5,605 nucleotides of DNA from Paracoccaceae bacterium (GTDB taxonomy: Bacteria; Pseudomonadota; Alphaproteobacteria; Rhodobacterales; Rhodobacteraceae): NCBI GenBank assembly GCA_003551745.1, contig PUNI01000032.1, forward strand, positions 1 to 5,605, written 5' to 3'. Shown in pieces: positions 1 to 5,605 of this stretch. The first letter of the stretch is position 1. Each line of letters opens with the position of its first letter. A program made the translations under genes and the position numbers. The notes under the pieces were generated by a model. The model saw only the letters and a program-made list of their open reading frames with translations, did not search any database and was not told the origin of the DNA.

Positions 1-3000
1 CGCCGGCCCCGGGGAAACGCCGCCCCACATCAGCGCCAGGAAGAGCGCCGCCACCAACCCGGCCACCCCGACCGCGGCAGCCCGCAGAAGCGACGCGACC
101 GGCCCCGCGCGGCGCGCCAGCCCCCGGCCCAGACCCCTTCCCAGCGCCCGGCGCAGCCGCGCGAGGTCGCCCTGCGCCGCCACCAGCGCGGGCACCACCA
201 TGAGAACCAGCACCATGCCGAAACCGAGCCCGTAGACCAGCGTCACCACCGTGGGCTTCAGGAACTCGGCCTGGCTCGAGCCCTCGAACAGAAGCGGCGA
301 CAGCCCCAGCACCGTGGTCAGCGTGGTCAGGAGTACCGGCCGCAACCGGTTGCAGGCGCCCTCCACGATCGAGGGCACCAACCCGCGCCGCTCCGCCTCC
401 TCGTCGATGGTGCGCAGCAGCACGATCGAGTCGTTGATGATGATCCCGGCCATGCCGACCAGGCCCACCACCGAGAACATCGAGAACGCAAGCCCCCATT
501 GCGCATGGCCCCAGATCGCCCCGATCAGGCCGAAGGGGATCACCGCCATCACGATCAGCGGCCGGGTCCAGCTCGCGAACACCCAGGCGAGCGTGAGATA
601 GATCCCCAGCATGCACAGCAGGAAACCCAGCAGCGCGTCGCTCAGGAACGCGCGCTCGTCCTCGGCGAGGCCAGAAAGCTCCCAGTCGACGCCATGCAGC
701 GCCGCGATCTCGGGCAGGATCGCGTCGCGCAGCGTGCGGGTGATCTCCGCCGCCCGCGCCGCATCGTCCTCGTCTAGCGCGCCGGTCACCGACACCACAG
801 GCACGCCGTTCTCGCGCCGCACGGTGGAAAACCCGGTCCGGCTCTCCACGCTCACCACATCCGCGAGCGGCACCCAGCCACCCGCCGGCGCCGCGAGCAT
901 CGTGCGGTCGAGGAAATCGGCGGTCCGCTCCGCCTCGGGCAGCTCGACGCGGATGCGCGCGCTGCGCGGGCCGTCGGGGAAGCTCGCCGCCTCGATGCCG
1001 GAAAGCCGCTGGCGCAGTTCGCGCGCCAGCCCCTCGGCCTCGAACCCCAGCGCCTGGCCCTGGGGCGTGAGCGAAAGGCTCAGCTCGGGCTTGTCGTAGG
1101 CGAGGCTGTCCTCCAGCCCCGACACCTGCGGAAAGGGCGCCAGCGCCGCCTTCAGCGCCTCGGCCGCCGCCTTCAGCGTTCCGGCATCGGCGCCGATCAG
1201 CCGCACCGACAGCGCGTCGCCCCCGGGCCCCGACCAGCCGCGCCGGAAGCTCAGGGTCTCCAGCTTCGGGTGCGGCACCACCGCATCCTGCAGCCGGCCC
1301 ACGAACTCGAAGGACGACCACGCCCGCCAGTCAACATCGACGAGTTCGACCGTCAGCCCGCCCAAGAGGTCGGCCTCGCGCTCCTCGCCGCCGGCGAGGC
1401 CCCGGCCGGCGCCGCCCCCGATCTCGCCCAGCACATGCACCAGCGCCGGCCGGCCGTCGGTGGTCGGCAGCTCCGCGGCCACCTCCTCGGTCGCCCGCGT
1501 GAGCTCGCGCAGCATCTCGCGGGTGTCGGCGCGGGTCGCACCGGGCAGCATGGCGAAGTTGGCCGTCACCGAACCCTGCTCGGGCGCCACGAAGAAGCGC
1601 CACTGCACATCGCCCCGGATGAACAGCGCCGCCTGCATCGCAAGCAGCAGAACCACGCCCGCCAGCACCGGATAGCGCAGCCGGATCACCCAGCCCATGA
1701 ACGGCCGGAAGCCGCGCTCGCGCAGCCAGCGGAAGCCCCGGTTTACCTGCCGCGACGGCCAGTCGTACCAGCGTTCCCGCGCCTGGCTCACGAGGGCATG
1801 GCGCATGTGGTGGGGCAGGATCAGGAAGCACTCCACCAGCGAGGCGATCAGCACCGCAACCACGGTCAGCGGGATCTGCAGGATGATCTCGCCGAAGCGC
1901 CCGCCCACCACCACGAGGCCCAGAAAGGCGATCACCGTCGTGATGGAGGCCGCGAACACCGGCTGCGCCATCCGCGTCGCCGCCCGCTCGGCGGCCTCTG
2001 CCGGCCCCTCGCCCAGTTCGCGCGCGCGCCAGTCGGCATGTTCGCCAACGACGATCGCATCGTCCACCACCAGCCCCAGGGTGATGATCAGCGCAAAAAG
2101 CGAGATCATGTTGAAGCTCAGCCCCAGCGCATACATCGCCGCGATCGCGGCGGCCATCGCGACCGGGATGCCGGCCGCGACCCAGAAGGCGGTGCGCGCG
2201 TTGAGGAACAGGAACAGCAGCCCCACCACCAGCGCGAGGCCAAGCGCGCCGTTCGTCAGGAGAAGCTGGAGCCGGCCCGAGATCACCTCCGACCGGGTGC
2301 TGACCAGCTCCACCCCCACCCCGGCGGGGAGCCCGGGGGTGATCTCGGCTGCCACCCGCTCGGCGATGGCCTGGATCGCCAGCGCATCGCCCTCGGCGCC
2401 GCGGTCGATCCGCACGCCCACGGCAGGGCTCTCGCCCACGAAGAGCGCCTGCTCGCGGTCGGCGCCGCCGACATGGACGCGGGCGACATCGCCCACGGTC
2501 AGCGCGCTGCCATCGGGCTGCATCCTCAGTACGACGGCAGCGATCTCATCGGCTGCGCGGCTGGGCATGCCGGCACGCACGCGGGCCGCACCGCCCGCGA
2601 CCTCGCCCGAAGGGTCTGCACGGGTCTCGGCGGTGATCGCCGCCGCGATCGCCGCGAGCGACAGGTCGTGGCGAATCAGGTCGGCGGTCTCGACCTCGAC
2701 CACGGTTTCCGGCGCGGCGACGCCCCGCACCGAGGTGCGGGTAACGCCTTCGGCAAAAAGCCGGTTCACGTAGTCGTCGGCGATCAGGCCGAGCTGCTCC
2801 AGACCGACAGGGCCCGAAATCACCACATCGGTGACCCGGTCGCGCCAGCCCGAGCGGCGCACTTCGGGCCGCTCCACCTCCTCGGGCAGGCTGCCGGCGC
2901 CGTCGATCGCGGCCTGCACATCCTCGGCGGCACGGCCGATGTCGGTGCCGGGCTCGAATTCCAGCGTGATGCGCGCACGGCCCTCGCGCGACACCGCAGT

Positions 3001-3288
3001 CGAGCCCGAGACTCCCTCCACCGCCATCAGCGCCGGGCCCAGCAGCGCGACGATGCCGGCATCGACATCCTCGGCACCCGCGCCGGGCCAGTTGGCGGAG
3101 ACGATGACGTTGGGCGAGACCACATCGGGGAAGAACTGCGCCCGCATCTGCGGCGCCGCCGCCAGGCCGGCGGCGAGCATCAGCACCATCAGCAGGTTGG
3201 CGGCGGTGGGATGGCGCGTGAAATAGGCGAAGACCGCCGCCGCAGGCCGGCGCAGGGCGGCGGGCACCGGCGCGGAGCGCGGCGCCAC
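1..3288 (-). CDS. RND efflux transporter permease subunit (HAE/AcrB type), 3' end outside window
   Basis: Inner-membrane, proton-driven RND pump subunit, expected to work as a trimer that takes substrates from the periplasm or outer leaflet and passes them through the adaptor encoded just upstream. The frame is open for 1096 codons with no stop. TM1 is at about residues 30-45, followed by FFPDV (51-55), where AcrB-type pumps have a similar FFP motif. The first periplasmic porter region spans about 56-340, TM2 344-362 and TM3 367-388. TM4 carries GLVVDDAIVV with D409 and D410, aligning with the proton-relay pair D407/D408 of AcrB. A SLVECFLILP segment ends the first TM bundle, TM7 is near 535-555, and a second porter region follows. 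TM10 contains GIIINDSIVLL, with N952 where AcrB has the essential lysine K940. TM12 is at about 1015-1036, and a further hydrophobic segment lies at 1070-1088. The GTG start at 3288 is chosen because the adaptor TGA is the in-frame boundary only one codon upstream; the next in-frame ATG lies inside TM1. Family assignment is firm; substrate is unknown (drug, lipid or other), and the DD motif argues against a SecDF/MmpL relative. Confidence 0.95.
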   Translation of the reverse strand, partial: MAPRSAPVPAALRRPAAAVFAYFTRHPTAANLLMVLMLAAGLAAAPQMRAQFFPDVVSPNVIVSANWPGAGAEDVDAGIVALLGPALMAVEGVSGSTAVSREGRARITLEFEPGTDIGRAAEDVQAAIDGAGSLPEEVERPEVRRSGWRDRVTDVVISGPVGLEQLGLIADDYVNRLFAEGVTRTSVRGVAAPETVVEVETADLIRHDLSLAAIAAAITAETRADPSGEVAGGAARVRAGMPSRAADEIAAVVLRMQPDGSALTVGDVARVHVGGADREQALFVGESPAVGVRIDRGAEGDALAIQAIAERVAAEITPGLPAGVGVELVSTRSEVISGRLQLLLTNGALGLALVVGLLFLFLNARTAFWVAAGIPVAMAAAIAAMYALGLSFNMISLFALIITLGLVVDDAIVVGEHADWRARELGEGPAEAAERAATRMAQPVFAASITTVIAFLGLVVVGGRFGEIILQIPLTVVAVLIASLVECFLILPHHMRHALVSQARERWYDWPSRQVNRGFRWLRERGFRPFMGWVIRLRYPVLAGVVLLLAMQAALFIRGDVQWRFFVAPEQGSVTANFAMLPGATRADTREMLRELTRATEEVAAELPTTDGRPALVHVLGEIGGGAGRGLAGGEEREADLLGGLTVELVDVDWRAWSSFEFVGRLQDAVVPHPKLETLSFRRGWSGPGGDALSVRLIGADAGTLKAAAEALKAALAPFPQVSGLEDSLAYDKPELSLSLTPQGQALGFEAEGLARELRQRLSGIEAASFPDGPRSARIRVELPEAERTADFLDRTMLAAPAGGWVPLADVVSVESRTGFSTVRRENGVPVVSVTGALDEDDAARAAEITRTLRDAILPEIAALHGVDWELSGLAEDERAFLSDALLGFLLCMLGIYLTLAWVFASWTRPLIVMAVIPFGLIGAIWGHAQWGLAFSMFSVVGLVGMAGIIINDSIVLLRTIDEEAERRGLVPSIVEGACNRLRPVLLTTLTTVLGLSPLLFEGSSQAEFLKPTVVTLVYGLGFGMVLVLMVVPALVAAQGDLARLRRALGRGLGRGLARRAGPVASLLRAAAVGVAGLVAALFLALMWGGVSPGPA

Positions 3289-3291
3289 CGG

Positions 3292-4752
3292 TCAGCCCCC
3301 CAGCCGGGTTTCGAGCCGGCTGACCAGCTCGGCCGGCACCTCCTGGGCCTCGAGCTGGGCGATCAGGCGGGCCTTGGCCGCCTCGGGCATCCGGTCACTG
3401 GCCTCGACCAGCGCGATCAGTTCCGCCCGGCGCTCGGCGCTGAGCGCGACGACGGCCGCCTCGCCCGCAGCGTCCGCGTCGGTCTCGGGCCGGACCGGGC
3501 GCACCCGGATGCCATGGCCCAGAAGCGGCGTGCGCGCGGCGACCACCTCTGTGCCGGCCAGGTCCCCGGCCGCCACCAGCACGGTGTCGCCCTCGCGCCG
3601 CAACACCTCGACCGCCGCCTCGCGCAACCGCTCCCCTTCGCCCACCACCAGCACCCGGCCGGAGGCGTCCACCGCCGTCGCCGGCAGGCGCGCCACCCCG
3701 TCGATCGGCGGCTCGGCCACCCGCACGGCGACGAAATCGCCCGGCAGGAAGCCCCGCGGCTCGGTGAGGCGGGCGTGCAGCTCGCGGCCCGACTGGCCCT
3801 CGCCCACCGCCGCGCCGGCCCGCTCCAGGACGCCCTCGGCGGCGATCTCGGCCCCCATCACGTCGAGCGAAACGGTGACGGGCAGCGGCTGCAGCCGGCC
3901 ATCGGCATCGATCAGCCGCGCATACTGCGCGGTCGAGACCCGGAAGCGGACCTCCAGCGCCGCCGGGTCGATCAGCAGCCCGAGGCTCTCGTTGGCGCCG
4001 ACGAGCCCCCCCTCGACCACCGAAAGCTCGGCCAGCCGGCCGTCGAATCCCGCGGTGATCTCGGTCTCGTCCAGCCGCCGCCTTGCCTCGGCAAGCCCGA
4101 TGCGGGCGCGGGCGAGCGCGGTCTCGGCAAGATCGCGCCGCGCCTCGGCCTGGGCGAGCGCCTGCCGCCGGGCCACCACCGCCTGCCGGGCCGAGGAGAG
4201 CGCCAGTTCCGCCTCCTCGGCCGCCGCCGCCGCGCCGACGCCCCGCCCGGCCAGATCGCGCTGGCGCTCCAGGGACCGGGCCCGCAGCACGGCCTGCTCC
4301 TCGGCCGCCTCCAGATCCTCTGCGGCGAGATCGAGGGCAGCCACGGCGTCGCGCAGCTCGGCCTCGGCCTGGGAAAGATCGGCCTCGGCCAGCGCCAGCG
4401 CCGCCTCGGCATCGGCCGGGTCGAGCCGCAGGATCAGCGCACCCGCCGTCACCGCCGCACCATCCTCGACCCCCGGTCCCAGCTCGGCGATCCACCCCGC
4501 GGCCGGCGCCCGCAACTCCAGCCGCCGCAACGCGCGGATCTCGCCGAAGGCCGCAAGCTCGGGCGCGATCTCGCCCGGCGCCACCGCCACCACCGGAACC
4601 GTGAACACCCTTTCCTGCACCGGACGCTCGGCCACCGGCGCCGCGCGGCGTTCGGCCAGCGCGTCGAGCACCGTGTGCGCGGCCAGCGCCAGCAGGCCCG
4701 CCGTCACCGCCAGCAGGAACAAGCCCGTCAGGCTCCGGCCGAGAAATCGCAT
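3292..4752 (-). CDS. RND efflux periplasmic adaptor subunit (membrane fusion protein, HlyD/AcrA-like)
   Basis: Adaptor expected to link the downstream permease to an outer-membrane factor. With the start used here it has 486 residues. One N-terminal hydrophobic helix (about 5-27, SLTGLFLLAVTAGLLALAA) follows basic residues. It has no lipobox Cys, so it should be membrane-anchored rather than a lipoprotein. The first lipoyl half is at about 78-110 (LELRAPAAGWIAELGPG). A long Ala/Glu/Arg-rich alpha-hairpin follows at about 114-229, roughly 58 residues per arm. The second lipoyl half is at 232-262 (ITAGFDGRLAEL), the beta-barrel at about 263-348, and a membrane-proximal domain extends to about 420. 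An extra helical tail occupies about 438-486. Three in-frame starts compete: GTG 4776, ATG 4758 and ATG 4752. I chose 4752 because GGAG lies 7 nt upstream; 4758 has GAGG at 9 nt, and GTG 4776 has no visible ribosome site. The stop is 3 nt before the permease start, so the two genes form an operon. The antisense 469-codon open frame over this gene is a GC artefact. Confidence 0.93.
   Translation of the reverse strand: MRFLGRSLTGLFLLAVTAGLLALAAHTVLDALAERRAAPVAERPVQERVFTVPVVAVAPGEIAPELAAFGEIRALRRLELRAPAAGWIAELGPGVEDGAAVTAGALILRLDPADAEAALALAEADLSQAEAELRDAVAALDLAAEDLEAAEEQAVLRARSLERQRDLAGRGVGAAAAAEEAELALSSARQAVVARRQALAQAEARRDLAETALARARIGLAEARRRLDETEITAGFDGRLAELSVVEGGLVGANESLGLLIDPAALEVRFRVSTAQYARLIDADGRLQPLPVTVSLDVMGAEIAAEGVLERAGAAVGEGQSGRELHARLTEPRGFLPGDFVAVRVAEPPIDGVARLPATAVDASGRVLVVGEGERLREAAVEVLRREGDTVLVAAGDLAGTEVVAARTPLLGHGIRVRPVRPETDADAAGEAAVVALSAERRAELIALVEASDRMPEAAKARLIAQLEAQEVPAELVSRLETRLGG
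3296..3301 (-). promoter_or_regulatory. G-run ribosome binding site for the permease, inside the end of the adaptor gene
   Basis: A run of six G on the minus strand, within the last Gly codons of the adaptor, lies 7 nt before the GTG start of the permease. It is a weak match to the anti-Shine-Dalgarno sequence, using a G-U pair. With a 3-nt gap between the genes, translation of the permease is probably coupled to termination of the adaptor. Confidence 0.4.
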
Positions 4753-4875
4753 GCGCATGCTCCGATGCCTCGCCACGGTCTAGGCCGAAGGCGGGGCCGC
4801 CCCAAGAAAATTCCCCGTGACGCAATGTCCCGGGCGCTTCCGAAGATGTATCCGGAGGTTATACGGGCGGGGGTT
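4753..4875 (-). promoter_or_regulatory. moaB-to-adaptor intergenic region, likely holding the RND operon leader
   Basis: This gap of 123 bp (99 bp if the adaptor starts at GTG 4776) is the largest non-coding stretch in the window and the obvious place for a promoter of the adaptor-permease operon. It includes a locally AT-richer patch at about 4806-4825 (minus strand GGGGAATTTTCTTGG) and a TATAAC hexamer at about 4858-4863. I found no convincing -35/-10 pair with 16-18 nt spacing. A short GC-rich inverted repeat (GGCGG-CC-CCGCC on the minus strand, about 4790-4801) has too small a loop and no U-tract, so I do not call it a terminator. Assignment as a regulatory region rests on position rather than on a recognised site. 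Confidence 0.35.
4760..4763 (-). promoter_or_regulatory. Shine-Dalgarno GGAG deciding the adaptor start
   Basis: GGAG on the minus strand ends 7 nt before ATG 4752, an ideal distance. The same motif is only 1 nt before ATG 4758, too close to serve it. ATG 4758 could instead use GAGG at 4768-4771 (9 nt spacing), so the two starts, two codons apart, remain hard to separate. GTG 4776 has neither. Confidence 0.5.
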
Positions 4876-5445
4876 TCATTTCCGTCGCTGGTGCTCGTCG
4901 AGCCGCGGAAGGATCTCGACGAAATTGCAGGGCCGGTGGCGGTAGTCGAACTGCGGCGCCAGGATCTCGTCCCAGGCGTCGCGGCAGGCGCCGGGGCTTC
5001 CGGGCAGCGCGAAGAGATAGGTGCCGTTCGCAACCCCCCCGCAGGCGCGCGACTGCACCGCCGAGGTGCCGATCTTGTTCATCGATACCATCGTGAACAC
5101 CGTGGCGAAGGCGTCGATCTCCTTTTCATAGACATCGCGATGCGCCTCGACCGTGACATCGCGCCCGGTCAGGCCGGTGCCGCCGGTGCTCAGCACCGCG
5201 TCGATGCCCGGATCGGCGATCCAGTCGCGCAGCTGCGCGGCGATCTGCGCGCGCTCATCGGGCAGGATGGCGCGCTGGGCGAGCATGTGGCCAGCATCGG
5301 CGATGCGCTGGGCCAGGGTGTCGCCCGATCGGTCATCGGCCAGGGTGCGGGTGTCGGAGACGGTCAGGACAGCGAAACGGACCGGAACGAAGGGCCGGGT
5401 ATCGTCCATCCGGCGGGGGAGCGAGAAGGCAGGAAAGTCGGTCAT
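4876..5445 (-). CDS. moaB: Molybdenum cofactor biosynthesis protein B (MoaB/MogA-like MoCF domain)
   Basis: Cytoplasmic MoCF-fold protein of molybdopterin cofactor synthesis. Family members bind molybdopterin; MogA and some MoaB proteins adenylylate it before molybdate insertion, while E. coli MoaB appears inactive in this step, so the exact role here is inferred. The 189-residue protein is a full-length single domain. Visible motifs are VRFAVLTVSDTRT (22-34), DRSGDTLAQRI (38-48), STGGTG (86-91, the hallmark molybdopterin-binding loop), GRDVTVEA (94-101), KIGTSAVQSRA (124-134) and FALPGSPGACRDAWDEIL (145-162). The ATG at 5445 is the most upstream start possible, because an in-frame TAG lies at 5452-5454. 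The only other good start is ATG 5409, giving 177 residues and beginning MDDTRPFVPVRF, which fits the usual family N-terminus at least as well. Neither has a clear Shine-Dalgarno sequence. It lies 45 bp after the glycosylase stop, so co-transcription with it is plausible. MoaB rather than MogA is favoured by overall sequence feel; MogA cannot be fully excluded. Confidence 0.94.
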   Translation of the reverse strand: MTDFPAFSLPRRMDDTRPFVPVRFAVLTVSDTRTLADDRSGDTLAQRIADAGHMLAQRAILPDERAQIAAQLRDWIADPGIDAVLSTGGTGLTGRDVTVEAHRDVYEKEIDAFATVFTMVSMNKIGTSAVQSRACGGVANGTYLFALPGSPGACRDAWDEILAPQFDYRHRPCNFVEILPRLDEHQRRK

Positions 5446-5490
5446 GGGCGGCTAAGTGCTCTGGAACGGTCGGTGCTGGCGGGGCGGGGC
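5446..5490 (-). other. Short glycosylase-moaB intergenic spacer
   Basis: These 45 bp between the glycosylase stop and the moaB start are GC-rich and hold no hairpin followed by a U-tract and no clear promoter hexamers. An in-frame TAG at 5452-5454 limits how far upstream moaB can begin. No purine-rich Shine-Dalgarno sequence sits at a usable distance from ATG 5445. The spacing is compatible with co-transcription. Confidence 0.4.
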
Positions 5491-5605
5491 TCAGGGTGCG
5501 GGGTTTTCGCGCAGGCGGGCCTGCAGGGTCAACATGTCGGCCCAGACCTCGCGCTTGTTCTCGGGGCGGCGGAACAGGTTGGAGGGATGGAAGGTCGGCA
5601 GCACC
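5491..5605 (-). CDS. Uracil-DNA glycosylase (family 4 type), C-terminal fragment
   Basis: Only the last 37 codons, the stop and one extra base are in the window; the gene begins beyond the right edge. The peptide starts VLPTFHPSNLFRRPENKREV and continues WADMLTLQARL to a short Pro-rich end. The (L/M)PT(F/Y)HPxxLxR pattern followed by a Lys/Arg-Glu-x-Trp-x-Asp helix is the typical C-terminus of family 4 uracil-DNA glycosylases. There the His-Pro motif belongs to the DNA-intercalating or substrate-site loop, and the enzyme removes uracil from DNA as the first step of base-excision repair. Family 4 enzymes carry a 4Fe-4S cluster, but its cysteines would lie outside this window. A family 5 (UdgB) enzyme is possible but less likely from this tail. 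The moaB gene follows 45 bp downstream in the same direction. Confidence 0.85.
   Translation of the reverse strand, partial: VLPTFHPSNLFRRPENKREVWADMLTLQARLRENPAP

Noticed and set aside
251..1099. Three overlapping plus-strand open frames at the left end
   Set aside because: All lie opposite the permease C-terminal half, have no recognisable domains, and show the same GC-driven composition.
1331..1831. 166-codon minus-strand frame inside the permease gene
   Set aside because: It is an off-frame translation of the permease; the permease frame stays open and matches family motifs on both sides, so it does not indicate a frameshift.
1697..2773. 358-codon plus-strand open frame within the permease region
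   Set aside because: It is low-complexity Ser/Thr/Ala/Arg sequence, antisense to continuous permease coding sequence containing the TM4 DD motif.
3374..4783. 469-codon plus-strand open frame antisense to the adaptor
   Set aside because: It is Ser/Ala/Arg-rich with no domain or motif and lies exactly opposite a well-supported adaptor gene. Such frames arise from GC-biased third positions.
4781..4801. GC-rich inverted repeats considered as a terminator after moaB
   Set aside because: The loop is only about 2 nt, there is no following U-tract, and the repeat sits close to the adaptor start rather than just after the moaB stop.
3395..4825. 476-codon minus-strand frame overlapping the adaptor
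   Set aside because: It is an off-frame shadow with extreme Gly/Arg/Ala content; the adaptor frame has all the recognisable domains.
4856..4864. TATAAC as a -10 element for the RND operon
   Set aside because: No acceptable -35 hexamer lies 16-18 nt upstream on the minus strand, so the match may be chance.

Overview
This 5.6 kb stretch is very GC-rich (roughly 70%) and every convincing gene lies on the minus strand. The strong GC bias at third codon positions produces many long but spurious antisense and off-frame reading frames. Base composition, the MoaB sequence (a MoCF protein ending in a FDYRHRPCNFVEI-type tail) and the style of the RND pair point to an alphaproteobacterium, most likely of the Rhodobacterales type. 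That placement is an inference; no rRNA or species marker is present.

In transcription order (right to left) the window holds four genes. First is the last 37 codons of a uracil-DNA glycosylase of the family 4 type (5491-5605). After a 45-bp gap comes a complete moaB-like molybdenum cofactor gene (4876-5445). After a gap of about 120 bp comes an RND periplasmic adaptor (membrane fusion protein, 3292-4752). Last is an RND inner-membrane permease of the HAE/AcrB type, which starts 3 nt after the adaptor stop and runs off the left edge still open after 1096 codons.

The adaptor and permease clearly work together. The adaptor is anchored in the inner membrane by an N-terminal helix and should bridge the trimeric, proton-driven permease to an outer-membrane channel that is not in this window. 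The substrate cannot be told from sequence. MoaB and the glycosylase belong to unrelated processes (molybdopterin maturation and base-excision repair) and are probably just neighbours, possibly co-transcribed.

No mobile element, CRISPR array, RNA gene or novel defence-like system is visible. The points most worth a second look are: the adaptor and permease share one reading frame and are separated only by a single TGA; the permease has an extra hydrophobic helix beyond the canonical twelve; the TM10 lysine of AcrB-type pumps is replaced by Asn; and the adaptor carries a C-terminal helical tail containing an internal duplication.
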